DNA of 64,000 nucleotides from Microthrixaceae bacterium (GTDB taxonomy: Bacteria; Actinomycetota; Acidimicrobiia; Acidimicrobiales; Iamiaceae), in NCBI GenBank assembly GCA_016702505.1, contig JADJDU010000011.1:62001-126000 (forward strand), in the 5' to 3' direction. A program made the position numbers and the translations under genes. The notes under the pieces are model-generated. The model was not told the DNA's origin, made no database searches, and saw only the letters and a program-made list of their open reading frames with translations. Numbering within the stretch: position 1 is the first letter of the stretch; the number at the start of each line of letters is the position of its first letter. Below are positions 49,744 to 58,612 of this stretch, in pieces.

Positions 49744-51022
49744 CGGACTCTTCGCCGTTCTCGGCGACGAGCTCGACATCGGATGGTTCGCCGTCTCCGG
49801 CCTGGTCGACGACATCGCCGCTGAAGTCACCCTCGGAATCGGTCGACTCGGCGGGCTGTTCGTTGGGCGATTCGGCCGATTCGGCATCGGTCGATGCCTC
49901 GGCATCGCCGGTGGGGTCGCCATGGGCCCATTCCTCGGCCGACACAGCTTCGCCACCATCGGCGGGCACCCAAACCTGCTCGCCGGATTCGGGGTCTATG
50001 ACCCATTCGCCCTGCGCCCAGTCGTCGGTGCGGTAGGCCTCTTCCTCGGCCAGTTGGGTCTCACTCTTGATGTCGACGCGCCATCCGGTGAGCCGGGCGG
50101 CCAGGCGAGCGTTCTGACCCTCCTTGCCGATGGCCAGCGAGAGCTGGTAGTCGGGAACGATCACCTCGGCGGTGCCGGTGTCCTCGTGGATCCTGACCTC
50201 TTTGACCTTGGCGGGCTGGAGGGCCTTGGCCACGAAGTCGGGCAGGTCCTCGGAGAACGGGACGATGTCGATCTTCTCGCCTCGGAGTTCGTTGACCACC
50301 ATACGAACACGGGCGCCGCGTGCCCCCACGCACGCCCCCACCGGGTCGACGTTGGAGTCGTTGGACCACACCGCGATCTTGGTGCGATGCCCGGGTTCAC
50401 GGGCACAGGCCTTGATCTCCACGATGCCATCGGCGATCTCGGGGACCTCGAGGTCGAACAGCCGCTTGATGAGACCGGGGTGGGTACGGCTGACCACGAT
50501 CTGGGGGCCCTTGGCCGTCTTGCGGACCTCGACGATGTAGGCCTTGAGGCGGCTGTTGGCCTCGGGGCGCTCGTAGGGAACCTGCTCGGCCTGGGGCAGC
50601 AGGGCCTCAACCCGACCGAGATCGAGGAGGGTGTAGCGGGCGTCGGTCTGTTGGATGATGCCGGTGACGATGTCTCCCTCGCGCCCGGCGTACTCGTCGT
50701 ACTTCATCTCCCGGTCGACCTCGCGCAGGCGCTGCATCATGACCTGCTTGAAGGTCTGCGCGGCGATGCGGCCCAGCGTGTCCTTGTCTGGCGTGACGTC
50801 CAGCTCGGGGCCGTAGGGGTTGCCGTCTTCGTCCAGTTCCTGGGCGGTGACGCGCATGTCTCCGGTAACGGGGTCGATGGTGGCCCACGAGTACTCATAC
50901 GCGTCGGGCAGACGCTTGTAGGCCGATTCCAGGGCGTCGGCCAGGGCACCCATGAGGGTCTCGGGTGTGATGCCCTTCTCGGTGGCCAGGGCCCGCAGGG
51001 CCTCCATCATGTCGTCGTTCAT
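49697..51022 (-). CDS. nusA: Transcription termination/antitermination protein NusA
   Basis: 441 aa. N-terminal RNA-polymerase-binding domain (1-130: KGITPETLMGALADALESAYKR), S1 domain (about 135-200), KH1 (about 230-280: VDPVGACVGARGARVRMVVNELRGEKIDIV) and KH2 (about 300-345: IGKEGQNARLAARLTGWRVDI). A tail of about 95 acidic residues (Asp/Glu/Ser-rich, from about 350) replaces the C-terminal acidic repeats of E. coli and is longer than in most actinobacteria. It overlaps rimP by 4 nt and ylxR by 47 nt. Upstream leader hairpins suggest attenuation of the operon. Confidence 0.96.
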   Translation of the reverse strand: MNDDMMEALRALATEKGITPETLMGALADALESAYKRLPDAYEYSWATIDPVTGDMRVTAQELDEDGNPYGPELDVTPDKDTLGRIAAQTFKQVMMQRLREVDREMKYDEYAGREGDIVTGIIQQTDARYTLLDLGRVEALLPQAEQVPYERPEANSRLKAYIVEVRKTAKGPQIVVSRTHPGLIKRLFDLEVPEIADGIVEIKACAREPGHRTKIAVWSNDSNVDPVGACVGARGARVRMVVNELRGEKIDIVPFSEDLPDFVAKALQPAKVKEVRIHEDTGTAEVIVPDYQLSLAIGKEGQNARLAARLTGWRVDIKSETQLAEEEAYRTDDWAQGEWVIDPESGEQVWVPADGGEAVSAEEWAHGDPTGDAEASTDAESAESPNEQPAESTDSEGDFSGDVVDQAGDGEPSDVELVAENGEESDAVDDSTDPESTDEQ

Positions 51023-51594
51023 GACTTCGCTGCCTTCTTCTCGGTGGAGGACTTTTCGTTGCTTGATGTCTTGGGCTTCCTGGGTCCCGCCTTGGTGCCC
51101 GCCGCCTTCTTGGCCCCGCCGACGGGTTTACCGGGCTTGGGTGCCGGTCCCCAGTCGAAGACGGTGCGCACTCGTTCGATCTCCGTGTAAGAGATGGTGC
51201 GGGCCTCATCGGTGCCATCGGGGCAGACCGTGAACCCGTCGGCGTCGGCCGAACTGAGCACGCCCTTGACCCGACGGTCTCCAGGCACACCTGCCCGCGT
51301 CTTCACCGTGACGGTGGACCCGATGGCTCGCTCGAAGTGTTCGGGCGTGCGCAACGGCCGCTCCAGCCCGGGGCTCGACACCTCGAGCGTGTACTCGCCG
51401 GCGATGGGGTCGGCCTCGTCGAGCAATCGGGACACGGCCCGGGTCACGGTGGCGATGGTGTCCAGTCCCACTCCGTCTGGTCGGTCCAGGGTGATGCGCA
51501 GCACGCCCCCGGTCATCTCCACGTCGTAGATCTCGGCACCGGCCGCAGCCACCGAAGGGGCCACCAGCTCGCGGACGCGCGCAACGGTGTCCAT
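51019..51594 (-). CDS. rimP: Ribosome maturation factor RimP
   Basis: 191 aa from ATG 51594 with AGGAG upstream. RimP N-domain: VARVRELVAPSVAAAGAEIYDVEMTGGVLRITLD, followed by VTRAVSRLLDEADPI and YTLEVSSPGLERPLRTPEHFERAIG, the family signature. A Lys/Ala/Pro-rich C-terminal extension (about 150-191) is added. Acts in 30S assembly. First gene of the operon; the leader has two hairpins, one with a U-rich 3' side. Confidence 0.95.
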   Translation of the reverse strand: MDTVARVRELVAPSVAAAGAEIYDVEMTGGVLRITLDRPDGVGLDTIATVTRAVSRLLDEADPIAGEYTLEVSSPGLERPLRTPEHFERAIGSTVTVKTRAGVPGDRRVKGVLSSADADGFTVCPDGTDEARTISYTEIERVRTVFDWGPAPKPGKPVGGAKKAAGTKAGPRKPKTSSNEKSSTEKKAAKS

Positions 51595-51615
51595 GGGGCT
51601 CTCCTCTCTGTGACC

Positions 51616-51665
51616 GACCCGCAAACGGGTCCCGACAAACAAGAAGCGTGGGCCAAGGCCCACGC
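51616..51665 (-). terminator. Leader hairpins with attenuator features upstream of rimP-nusA-infB
   Basis: On the minus strand, hairpin 1 is GCGTGGGCCTTGGCCCACGC (51665-51646), followed directly by TTCTTGTTTGT, the best intrinsic-terminator-like site in this window. Hairpin 2 (51631-51616) is GACCCG-TTTG-CGGGTC. The AGGAG of rimP follows. Termination here would set expression of the whole operon, and NusA itself acts on such sites. Confidence 0.65.
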
Positions 51666-51793
51666 CCTGCCACCCGGAGGTGGACGTCGCCAGCATAGCC
51701 GCCACAACCCCGGTGGCGCCCGTCACGATTCGAAGTGGCTGCCCGTAGCCCCCCGGGTAGACCGATGCGTGCCTCGCGGGTAGAAGTTTGGCC

Positions 51794-52651
51794 ATGGCGT
51801 CAGCCGTTCTGCTCCTGTCGTGCCCCGATCGCCGCGGGATCGTGGCCGCGGTGGCCAACTTCCTGCTCGAACACGGCGGCAACATGCTCCACGCCGATCA
51901 GCACGTAGACACCGTAGACGGGGTGTTCTTCCAGCGCGTCGAGTTCGACCTCGACGGCTTCGGCCTGGGCCGCCACGAGATCGAGGACGCCTTCGGAGCG
52001 GCGGTGGCGGGCCCGTTCAAGATGGATGCAACGATCCGCTTCTCCGAGGACAGGCCCGCGATGGCGATCCTGGCCTCCCGCCAACCCCATTGCCTGGCCG
52101 ACCTGTTGATGCGGTGGTCGGCCGGAGAGCTCCCGGCCGACCTGCGGGTTGTGATCTCGAACCACGCCGACCACACCGATCTGTGTGCGGGACTTGGGGT
52201 CCCCTACCTCCACCTCCCGGTGGGTCCCGGACCCGAAGCCAAGCTGTACCAGGAGGCGCAGGTACTAGCCGCCCTCACCGACCACGGCATCGAATTGGTC
52301 GTCCTGGCCCGCTACATGCAGATCCTCTCACCGGCTTTCGTCGCCGCCCACCCGAACCGGATCATCAACATCCACCATTCGTTCCTGCCCGCGTTCGTCG
52401 GCGCCAACCCGTACCGGCAGGCCCACGACCGGGGGGTCAAGGTGATCGGCGCCACCGCCCACTACGCCACCGATGACCTCGACGAGGGCCCGATCATCGA
52501 CCAGGAGACCACCCGAGTCACCCACCGTGACGACGTGGCCCGCCTCACCCGAGCGGGCCGGGATCTCGAGACCACCGTTCTGGCCCGAGCCGTTCTGGCC
52601 CACCTCGAACACCGGGTCCTGGTATACGGACACCGCACCCTCGTCTTCTGA
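51794..52651 (+). CDS. purU: Formyltetrahydrofolate deformylase
   Basis: 285 aa from ATG 51794. N-terminal ACT domain (LLLSCPDRRGIVAAVANFLLEHGGNMLHADQH) and a formyltransferase-like catalytic domain: RVVISNHADHTDL, LPVGPGPEAKLYQEAQ, LARYMQILSPAF, NIHHSFLPAFVGANPY (His in the active site) and IGATAHYATDDLDEGPII. Hydrolyses 10-formyl-THF to formate and THF. Convergent with proS, only 25 nt apart. Confidence 0.95.
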   Translation: MASAVLLLSCPDRRGIVAAVANFLLEHGGNMLHADQHVDTVDGVFFQRVEFDLDGFGLGRHEIEDAFGAAVAGPFKMDATIRFSEDRPAMAILASRQPHCLADLLMRWSAGELPADLRVVISNHADHTDLCAGLGVPYLHLPVGPGPEAKLYQEAQVLAALTDHGIELVVLARYMQILSPAFVAAHPNRIINIHHSFLPAFVGANPYRQAHDRGVKVIGATAHYATDDLDEGPIIDQETTRVTHRDDVARLTRAGRDLETTVLARAVLAHLEHRVLVYGHRTLVF

Positions 52652-52676
52652 CCCGCTTCCGCACTCCCTTGCGGAC

Positions 52677-54089
52677 TCAGTAGGCGCGGGCCACTACTGC
52701 CACCACTTCGGGGTCGTCCTCGGCCTCGGGCACCGAGCCGTCGGGAAGTTGCAGGCAGCGGACGGTCACCGCGGTCTCGGCCAGCACCGCCTCCCCCGCC
52801 TCACCCAAGGTGGCCCATGGGATGCGGGCGAAGCCGGTCTGGGCCGCATCTCGGGCTTCGTCGATGGTGGCGACGTCGACCGTGTTGTCGTCACGGCGGC
52901 GGGTGGCGTCGGCCAGCATCGCGGCCTGGATCAGCTCCAGCATCCCCGGCACGGCCACGGCCAGGTCGGCGAGGCGGGCCTGCTGCTTCTCGTTGGTGTC
53001 CCGCCGGACCAAGGTCACCTCGCCGTTCTCCAGGTCCCGAGGGCCGACCTCGATCCGCACCGGGACACCCTTGAGCTCCCAGTCGGTGGCCCGCCGCCCG
53101 AACGACGTGTCGGTGCGGTCATCGACACGGACCCGTACCCCTCGATCGGTGAGGGTTTCGGAGATCCTCGACACTGCCGCCAGCACCGCGGGATCGTCAC
53201 GGATGGCCAGCACCACCACCTGGATCGAGGCCAGGCGAGGCGGGACCCGCAGCCCGGCGTCGTCGCCGTGACCCATGATCAGGCCACCCATCATGCGGGT
53301 GGACACCCCCCACGAGGTGGTCCACGCCGTCTGCTGCACACCTTCGGAATCCTGAAACGTGATGTCGAAGACCTTGGCGAAGTTCTGACCCAGCTCGTGG
53401 CTGGTCCCCATCTGGAGGGCCTTTCCGTCGCCCATCATCGCCTCACAGGCCAGGGTGTTGGTGGCGCCGGCGAAGCGTTCCTGACGGGTCTTGCGCCCCA
53501 CCAGCACCGGCAGCGCCAGCACCTCCACCATGAAATCCCGGTACACGTCGTGCAGGATCCGCAGCGCGTAGGCGGCAGCGTCGGCCTGGGTGGCATGCGC
53601 GGTGTGTCCCTCCTGCCACAAGAACTCGCTGGTACGCAGGAAGATCCGGGTCCGAAGCTCCCAGCGCACCACGTTGGCCCACTGGTTCAACAACAGCGGC
53701 AGGTCACGGTGGCTCTGCACCCACTTGGCCATGAACTCACCGATGACCGTCTCGCTGGTAGGGCGAACCACCACCGGCTCCTCCAACTCCTTGCCCCCGG
53801 CGTGGTGACCACCGCCAGCTCGGGGCTGAAACCCTCTACGTGCTCGGCCTCGCGGGTCAGGTAGCTCTGGGGGATGAACAGCGGGAAGTAGGCGTTCTCG
53901 GCGCCGGCCGCTTTGATGCGCCGGTCGACCTCGGCCTGCATCCGCTCCCACAGCCCGTAGGCGTAGGGCCGGATGACCATGGTGCCCCGCACCGGCCCGT
54001 TGTCGGCCATCTCGGCCTTGGCCAGAACATCCTGGTACCAGCGGGGGAAGTCGTCAGCCTGGGGGAGTGAGAACGGGAGCCTTGGCCAT
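52677..54089 (-). pseudogene. proS: Proline--tRNA ligase, two compensating frameshifts
   Basis: ATG 54089 begins MAKAPVLTP, the normal start of the short (about 470 aa) ProS type. After a run of five C (54065-54061 on the minus strand) the frame breaks; QADDFPRWYQDVLAKAEMAD to SPELAVVT is read in the next frame, and at about 53804-53806 the original frame resumes as HAGGKELEEPVVVRPTSET. One extra C and one missing C restore a single frame of exactly 471 codons. Class II motifs: PTSETVIGEFMAKWVQSHRDLPLLLNQW, RTRIFLRTSEFLWQEGHTAH, GTSHELGQNFAKVFDI and SWGVSTRMMGGLIM. Since ProS is essential, sequence errors are the likely cause. Confidence 0.85.
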
Positions 54090-54228
54090 GGACGCCGAGC
54101 GTAATGGCCCCCTCGTCGCCTCCTCGTCGCCACTTCCGCAGCGGGCGACGTCTGCTTCCCTGCATCTCGCATCGAGGGTCAGAGGCGTGAACCTCGATCG
54201 TGGTGTGCCACACAGGCGACCGTGACGC

Positions 54229-54843
54229 TCAGTCGTCGGGCTGGGCCCACAGCTCGGTAATGGAGCGGCCGAACTCGGCCAGCAGGTCGCGCAGGGTTGG
54301 CAGGCTGAGCCCCACCACGTTGGTGTGATCGCCCATCACTCCATCGATGAAAGGGGCAGACCGGCCGTCGAGGGTGAACGACCCAGCTACCACCAGCGGC
54401 TCACCCGTGGCGACGTAGGCGTCGACCTCGGCGTCGGTCATGGGACCGAAGTGGACGGTGGTGGCCGCCACCCTTCCCGCGGCCTGGCCCGAGGCGGTGT
54501 CGATTAGGTGATGTCCGGTGTAGAGGGTGCCCTCCCGGCCCCTCATTGCCCGGATCCGTTCGGCGGCCTCGCCCGGCCCCGACGGCTTTCCCCACACCCG
54601 ACCCTCGATCTCGAACATGGAGTCGCATCCGAGCACCAGGGCATCGTGGACCCGGGTGGCCACCTCCTCGGCCTTGGCCCGGGCCAGGGCGCCGACTAGT
54701 TCGGTGATCGGAGTCTCGCCGATCACCGAACTCACCTCGTCTTCGTCGACCCGGCTCACCACCACCAACGGTTCGATGCCTGCTGCCCTCAGCAGGGACA
54801 GGCGGGCCGGTGAGGCCGAGGCCAGGACGAGGGTTGAGGTCAT
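54229..54843 (-). CDS. maf: Maf-like nucleoside triphosphate pyrophosphatase
   Basis: 204 aa from ATG 54843. LVLASASPARLSLLRAAGI is the Maf start, followed by ARAKAEEVA, ALVLGCDSMFEIEGRVWGKPSGPGEA and RGREGTLYTGHHLID with the conserved S/TGH. It removes non-canonical nucleotides (dTTP/UTP or m7GTP type pyrophosphatase). FIDGVMGDHTNVVGLSLP is the closing block. Divergent from the small membrane protein gene. Confidence 0.93.
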   Translation of the reverse strand: MTSTLVLASASPARLSLLRAAGIEPLVVVSRVDEDEVSSVIGETPITELVGALARAKAEEVATRVHDALVLGCDSMFEIEGRVWGKPSGPGEAAERIRAMRGREGTLYTGHHLIDTASGQAAGRVAATTVHFGPMTDAEVDAYVATGEPLVVAGSFTLDGRSAPFIDGVMGDHTNVVGLSLPTLRDLLAEFGRSITELWAQPDD

Positions 54844-54925
54844 GGCCACAATCTTGACCGGCGCGTTCGCCCGCTTTGAGCCATACCGCCACGCAACCGG
54901 TCTCGACGTCGGCCACAATGGCCGG

Positions 54926-55387
54926 GTGACCGAGGAGCATCAGCCCGCCGCACACTCCGGCGCACAACCGCCGCAGTCACCGATCGAGGAGCCATACGGG
55001 GTGCGGGCCGAACTGGCCGAACGCCTCGAGGTGCTTCGTGATGCCGCCATCGAAGCTGAGTACGCCACCGGCAAACGCGAAGCCACCGAAGAACTGGCAA
55101 AGCGCCACGTGCTGATCCGGTTGGCCACCATCGTCGTCGGTTTCGTGGTGCTGACCGGCGGCTTGGCCATGCTGGTACTGCCCGGCCCCGGGGTGGTCGG
55201 CGTGGTGGCGGGCTTGGGCATACTGGCCCGGGAGCTGCCGTGGGCGGCCCGGATGGTTGAGTATGTCAAGCGCAAGGCTCGCTACGAGGACATCCAGGCC
55301 CAACCCATGTGGCTCCAGGCGTCGCTGGGGCTGTTGGCGCTCACCACCATGGCCGGCTCGCTGGTGTACTTCACCGTCATCCGCTGA
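54926..55387 (+). CDS. PGPGW-type small membrane protein
   Basis: 153 aa from GTG 54926; the nearby ATG at 54919 is out of frame. A hydrophilic N-terminus with a helical stretch (RAELAERLEVLRDAAIEAEYATGKREATEELAKRH), then two TMs: LATIVVGFVVLTGGLAMLVLPGPGVVGVVAGLGILA with the family motif LPGPG, and LGLLALTTMAGSLVYFTVI. Found widely in actinobacteria as a TIGR02611/PGPGW protein of unknown function. Confidence 0.8.
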   Translation: MTEEHQPAAHSGAQPPQSPIEEPYGVRAELAERLEVLRDAAIEAEYATGKREATEELAKRHVLIRLATIVVGFVVLTGGLAMLVLPGPGVVGVVAGLGILARELPWAARMVEYVKRKARYEDIQAQPMWLQASLGLLALTTMAGSLVYFTVIR

Positions 55388-55590
55388 CTCGGTCGGCCGA
55401 TGACGTCGCCGCGCTCGCGCATCGGGCCTCGGCCAGACGAGTAGTGATACCGAAACGGGGACTCACTTCGTGAGGTGATCGTCACCTCGCTCTCGGTGGT
55501 CGTAGGCAAGGCCATTTGGGTGTGGTACACCATGGCCAACCCAGTCAGTCGTTCCCGGATCCACGGGAACGGGAACGAAAGTGGTGCAGC

Positions 55591-57186
55591 ATGCGGGCAC
55601 GGAAGTACTTCACCGTGGGGGTGGTGACCCTCGGGTTGCTCGCCTCTGCCTGTGGTAGCAGCGGCGGTGGCGACGCCAAGAAGGATGACGCCAAGGGAGG
55701 CGACAAGCAATCGACCTCCTCCGGTGCTGTCGACAGTGTCGAAGATGTACAGACCGCGGTGGTCCAGATCATCGCGGCGGGATCCTTCGTGGAACCCTCC
55801 GAATCCATCGCCGTCAGCGAGACCTATGAGGGCAAGAGCAGCGGCACCGGGTTCATCATCGACCCGTCGGGCATCGTCGTAACCAACAACCACGTGGTCA
55901 CCGGCAACGCCAGCCTCGAGGTGTACGTCGACGGCAAGGACAAGCCGGTCAGCGCCAAGGTCCTCGGTGTGTCCGAGTGCAGCGACTTGGCCGTGATCGA
56001 CCTGGAAGGCGACGGCTACCCGTTCCTGGCCTGGTCCGACAAGGACCCCAAGGTCGGCCTCGAGGTGCGGGCCGCCGGCTTCCCCCTCGGTGACCCCGAG
56101 TTCACCATGACCAACGGCATCATCTCCAAGGCCGAAGCCGCCGGAGACACCAACTGGGCATCGGTGGACAGCGTCGTCGAGCACGACGCCAACATCCAGC
56201 CCGGTAACTCCGGTGGTCCCCTGGTCGACGCGGCCACCGGCAAGGTCGTGGCCGTCAACTACGCCGGTGGCGACGTAGGCGGCACCGGGACTTCGCAGTT
56301 CTTCGCCATCTCCAACGTGCTGGCCGAACCGCTCGTGGAAAAGCTCCAGAAGGGCGACGTCGACTCGCTTGGCGTGAACGGGCGGGCGATCTACGACGAG
56401 GAATCGGGTCTGTCGGGCATCTGGGTGTCGGGCGTGGACACCAACAGCCCCGCCGGTGAGCTGGGCCTCCAGGGCGGCGACATCATCGAGAAGATCGAAG
56501 GCCTGTCAATGGGCGCCGACGGCACCATGGCCGATTACTGCAAGGTGCTGCGGTCCCGCAACGCCGACGACAAGCTGGCCGTCCAGGTCCTGCGCTTCGA
56601 TGAAGACGTCCGCATGCGGGGAGAGTTCAACGGCGACGAGTTGGAGCCCATCGAGTCGCTGGGAACCGCGGTCGAAGAGGAGACCGGACCACTCCAGACC
56701 GGTGGCGCCTACTCCGGCTTCACCCGGGTGTCAGACGACTCTGGTGCCATCAGCGTAGAGGTGCCCAACGAGTGGACCTCGATCGACGGGGCTCCGGTCA
56801 CCCTCGAGGACGGCAGCACCTGGGCCAACGTGACCGCATCCACCAACGTGCAGGGATACAACGACACCTGGAACACCCCTGGTGTGTCGATCACCGCAGC
56901 ACCTGGTTCAGCGGTAGACGCTGATCCGACCACGGTTCTGAACCTGTTCTCAGAGGGTGCTCTCGGTGCTTGCACCAACGACGGCCAACAGCCCTACGAC
57001 GACGGGCTCTACACCGGCACCGTTCAGTACTTCAGCAACTGCGGTGGTAGCGGTGCATCGGCGGTGTACCTGGCGGCCAAGCCAGCCGACGGGTCCTTCA
57101 TGGTCCTGGTCCAGGTCCAGATGGTCACAGAGGCCGATCTGGCCGCCCTCGACCAGATCGTGGCCACCTTCATCGTGACCGTCTGA
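55591..57186 (+). CDS. Trypsin-like (DegP/HtrA-type) lipoprotein protease with PDZ domain
   Basis: 531 aa from ATG 55591. Lipoprotein signal (TLGLLASACGSS, Cys21), a Gly/Lys linker, then a chymotrypsin-fold protease with the complete triad: His in VVTNNHVVTG, Asp in CSDLAVIDLEG and Ser in QPGNSGGPLVDAATG. A PDZ domain (about 260-350: VDTNSPAGELGLQGGDIIEKI) follows. The C-terminal 170 residues (about 360-531) form an extra domain with two Cys pairs, also known from secreted serine proteases with PsbP/LpqN-like tails, and its role is unknown. Surface-attached quality-control protease by inference. Confidence 0.88.
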   Translation: MRARKYFTVGVVTLGLLASACGSSGGGDAKKDDAKGGDKQSTSSGAVDSVEDVQTAVVQIIAAGSFVEPSESIAVSETYEGKSSGTGFIIDPSGIVVTNNHVVTGNASLEVYVDGKDKPVSAKVLGVSECSDLAVIDLEGDGYPFLAWSDKDPKVGLEVRAAGFPLGDPEFTMTNGIISKAEAAGDTNWASVDSVVEHDANIQPGNSGGPLVDAATGKVVAVNYAGGDVGGTGTSQFFAISNVLAEPLVEKLQKGDVDSLGVNGRAIYDEESGLSGIWVSGVDTNSPAGELGLQGGDIIEKIEGLSMGADGTMADYCKVLRSRNADDKLAVQVLRFDEDVRMRGEFNGDELEPIESLGTAVEEETGPLQTGGAYSGFTRVSDDSGAISVEVPNEWTSIDGAPVTLEDGSTWANVTASTNVQGYNDTWNTPGVSITAAPGSAVDADPTTVLNLFSEGALGACTNDGQQPYDDGLYTGTVQYFSNCGGSGASAVYLAAKPADGSFMVLVQVQMVTEADLAALDQIVATFIVTV

Positions 57187-57220
57187 GTCACGCGGGCCGG
57201 CCCAGGCCGGCAGCCAGCTC

Positions 57221-57255
57221 CCTCGGGGGCGGAGTCTTCGGACCCGCCCCCGAGG
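57221..57255. terminator. Bidirectional hairpin between protease and ispG
   Basis: CCTCGGGGGCGG and CCGCCCCCGAGG form a perfect 12-bp stem around an 11-nt loop between two convergent genes. No T tract on either side. Confidence 0.7.
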
Positions 57256-57367
57256 CGCGTCACAGCCCGGGTTCAGACGATCGGCCCGAACCTTCGACAC
57301 AGAGCGGACAGGTCACTCCCAAGTCGGCTCATGTCGCGAACCGCGGCCGGGACCGCCCGTCGAGACG

Positions 57368-58612
57368 TCAGTTCTCGGCCAGGTGACGGCGGATCAGCTC
57401 GACCGTCTGTTCACTGTGGTTGGCATCGGCGCCCTTGTCGTCGAGCAGCGCGGCCCGATCGGCGTCAGCCTCGGCTTGAGCCTTGGCATCTGCGTGGGTG
57501 AGCGCCCCTTCGATGCCTTCGTCATTGATGCGGTTGGCCCACTCGACCAAGGCCTCGACCATCGCTCCCTCGGGCACCACCTTGACCACTTGGCCCTTTA
57601 CGAACAGGTGACCCTTCTGACGACCGGCGGCAATACCCAGATCAGCATCTCTAGCCTCTCCCGGCCCGTTCACCACGCAACCCATGACCGCCACCTGGAT
57701 GGGGATCTTGAGCTCCTCCAACGCCACCTGGGCATCGTTGGCCACCTGGATCACATCTACCTCGGCCCGACCACACGAGGGACATGCGATCAAGTCCAGG
57801 CCCTTGCGTTCGCGCAAACCCATGGCTTCGAGCAACTGGCGCCCCGCCTTGGCCTCCTCCACCGGATCCGCGGTGAGCGAATAGCGGATGGTGTCGCCGA
57901 TGCCCTCGGCCAATAGCGCCGCAATCCCGGCGGTGGCCTTGATCAGGCCCGCCGGTGGAGGTCCGGCCTCGGTGACCCCGAGGTGCAGAGGGTGGTCGGT
58001 GACTTCCGATAGCTGCCGGTAGGCCTCGATCATGAGCGGCACGCTGGACGCCTTGACCGAGATCTTCACCTGGTCGAAGCCGACCTCAGCGAAGTAGGCC
58101 AGCTCCATCTGTGCCGACTCCACCATGGCCTCGGGGGTGACCCGGCCGCCGTACTTGCGGTAGAGCGACTCGTCGAGTGAGCCGCCGTTGACCCCGATGC
58201 GAATCGGCACGCCACGATCTCGAGCTTCACTGGCGATCAGCTTTATGTGTTCAGGTCGGCGGATGTTGCCAGGGTTGAGGCGCAGGCAATGAACGCCAGC
58301 CTCCAACGCGGCCAGCGCCATCCGATGGCTGTTGTGCACATCGGCCACGATCGGCACCGGAGCCCGGGGCACGATGTGGGCCAGACCGGCGGCAGCATCG
58401 GCGTCGTTGCACGTGCAGCGCACGATGTCTGCCCCGGCTCCGTAGAGGGCGTAGATCTGTTGGAGAGTGCCCTCCACATCGGCCGTCTTGGTGGTGGTCA
58501 TGGACTGCACCGACACCGGGGCGCCACCCCCGACCGTTACCGGATGAGACCGATGGTTCAACAACAACGCCCGGGTGGGGCGACGTTCAGCTACAGCAGC
58601 CGTCTCGTTCAT
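57368..58612 (-). CDS. ispG: 4-hydroxy-3-methylbut-2-enyl-diphosphate synthase (flavodoxin/ferredoxin)
   Basis: 414 aa. [4Fe-4S] enzyme of the MEP isoprenoid pathway that converts MEcPP to HMBPP. The N-terminal TIM barrel starts at GGGAPVSVQSMTTTKTADVEGT; cluster ligands are in LIACPSCGRAEVD and VMGCVVNGPGEA plus a Glu in the last segment. A C-terminal tail of about 40 Ala/Asp/Glu-rich residues is added. Start ATG 58612 overlaps the rseP stop by 4 nt. dxr lies two genes upstream, so two MEP genes are co-transcribed with the protease. Confidence 0.96.
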   Translation of the reverse strand: MNETAAVAERRPTRALLLNHRSHPVTVGGGAPVSVQSMTTTKTADVEGTLQQIYALYGAGADIVRCTCNDADAAAGLAHIVPRAPVPIVADVHNSHRMALAALEAGVHCLRLNPGNIRRPEHIKLIASEARDRGVPIRIGVNGGSLDESLYRKYGGRVTPEAMVESAQMELAYFAEVGFDQVKISVKASSVPLMIEAYRQLSEVTDHPLHLGVTEAGPPPAGLIKATAGIAALLAEGIGDTIRYSLTADPVEEAKAGRQLLEAMGLRERKGLDLIACPSCGRAEVDVIQVANDAQVALEELKIPIQVAVMGCVVNGPGEARDADLGIAAGRQKGHLFVKGQVVKVVPEGAMVEALVEWANRINDEGIEGALTHADAKAQAEADADRAALLDDKGADANHSEQTVELIRRHLAEN

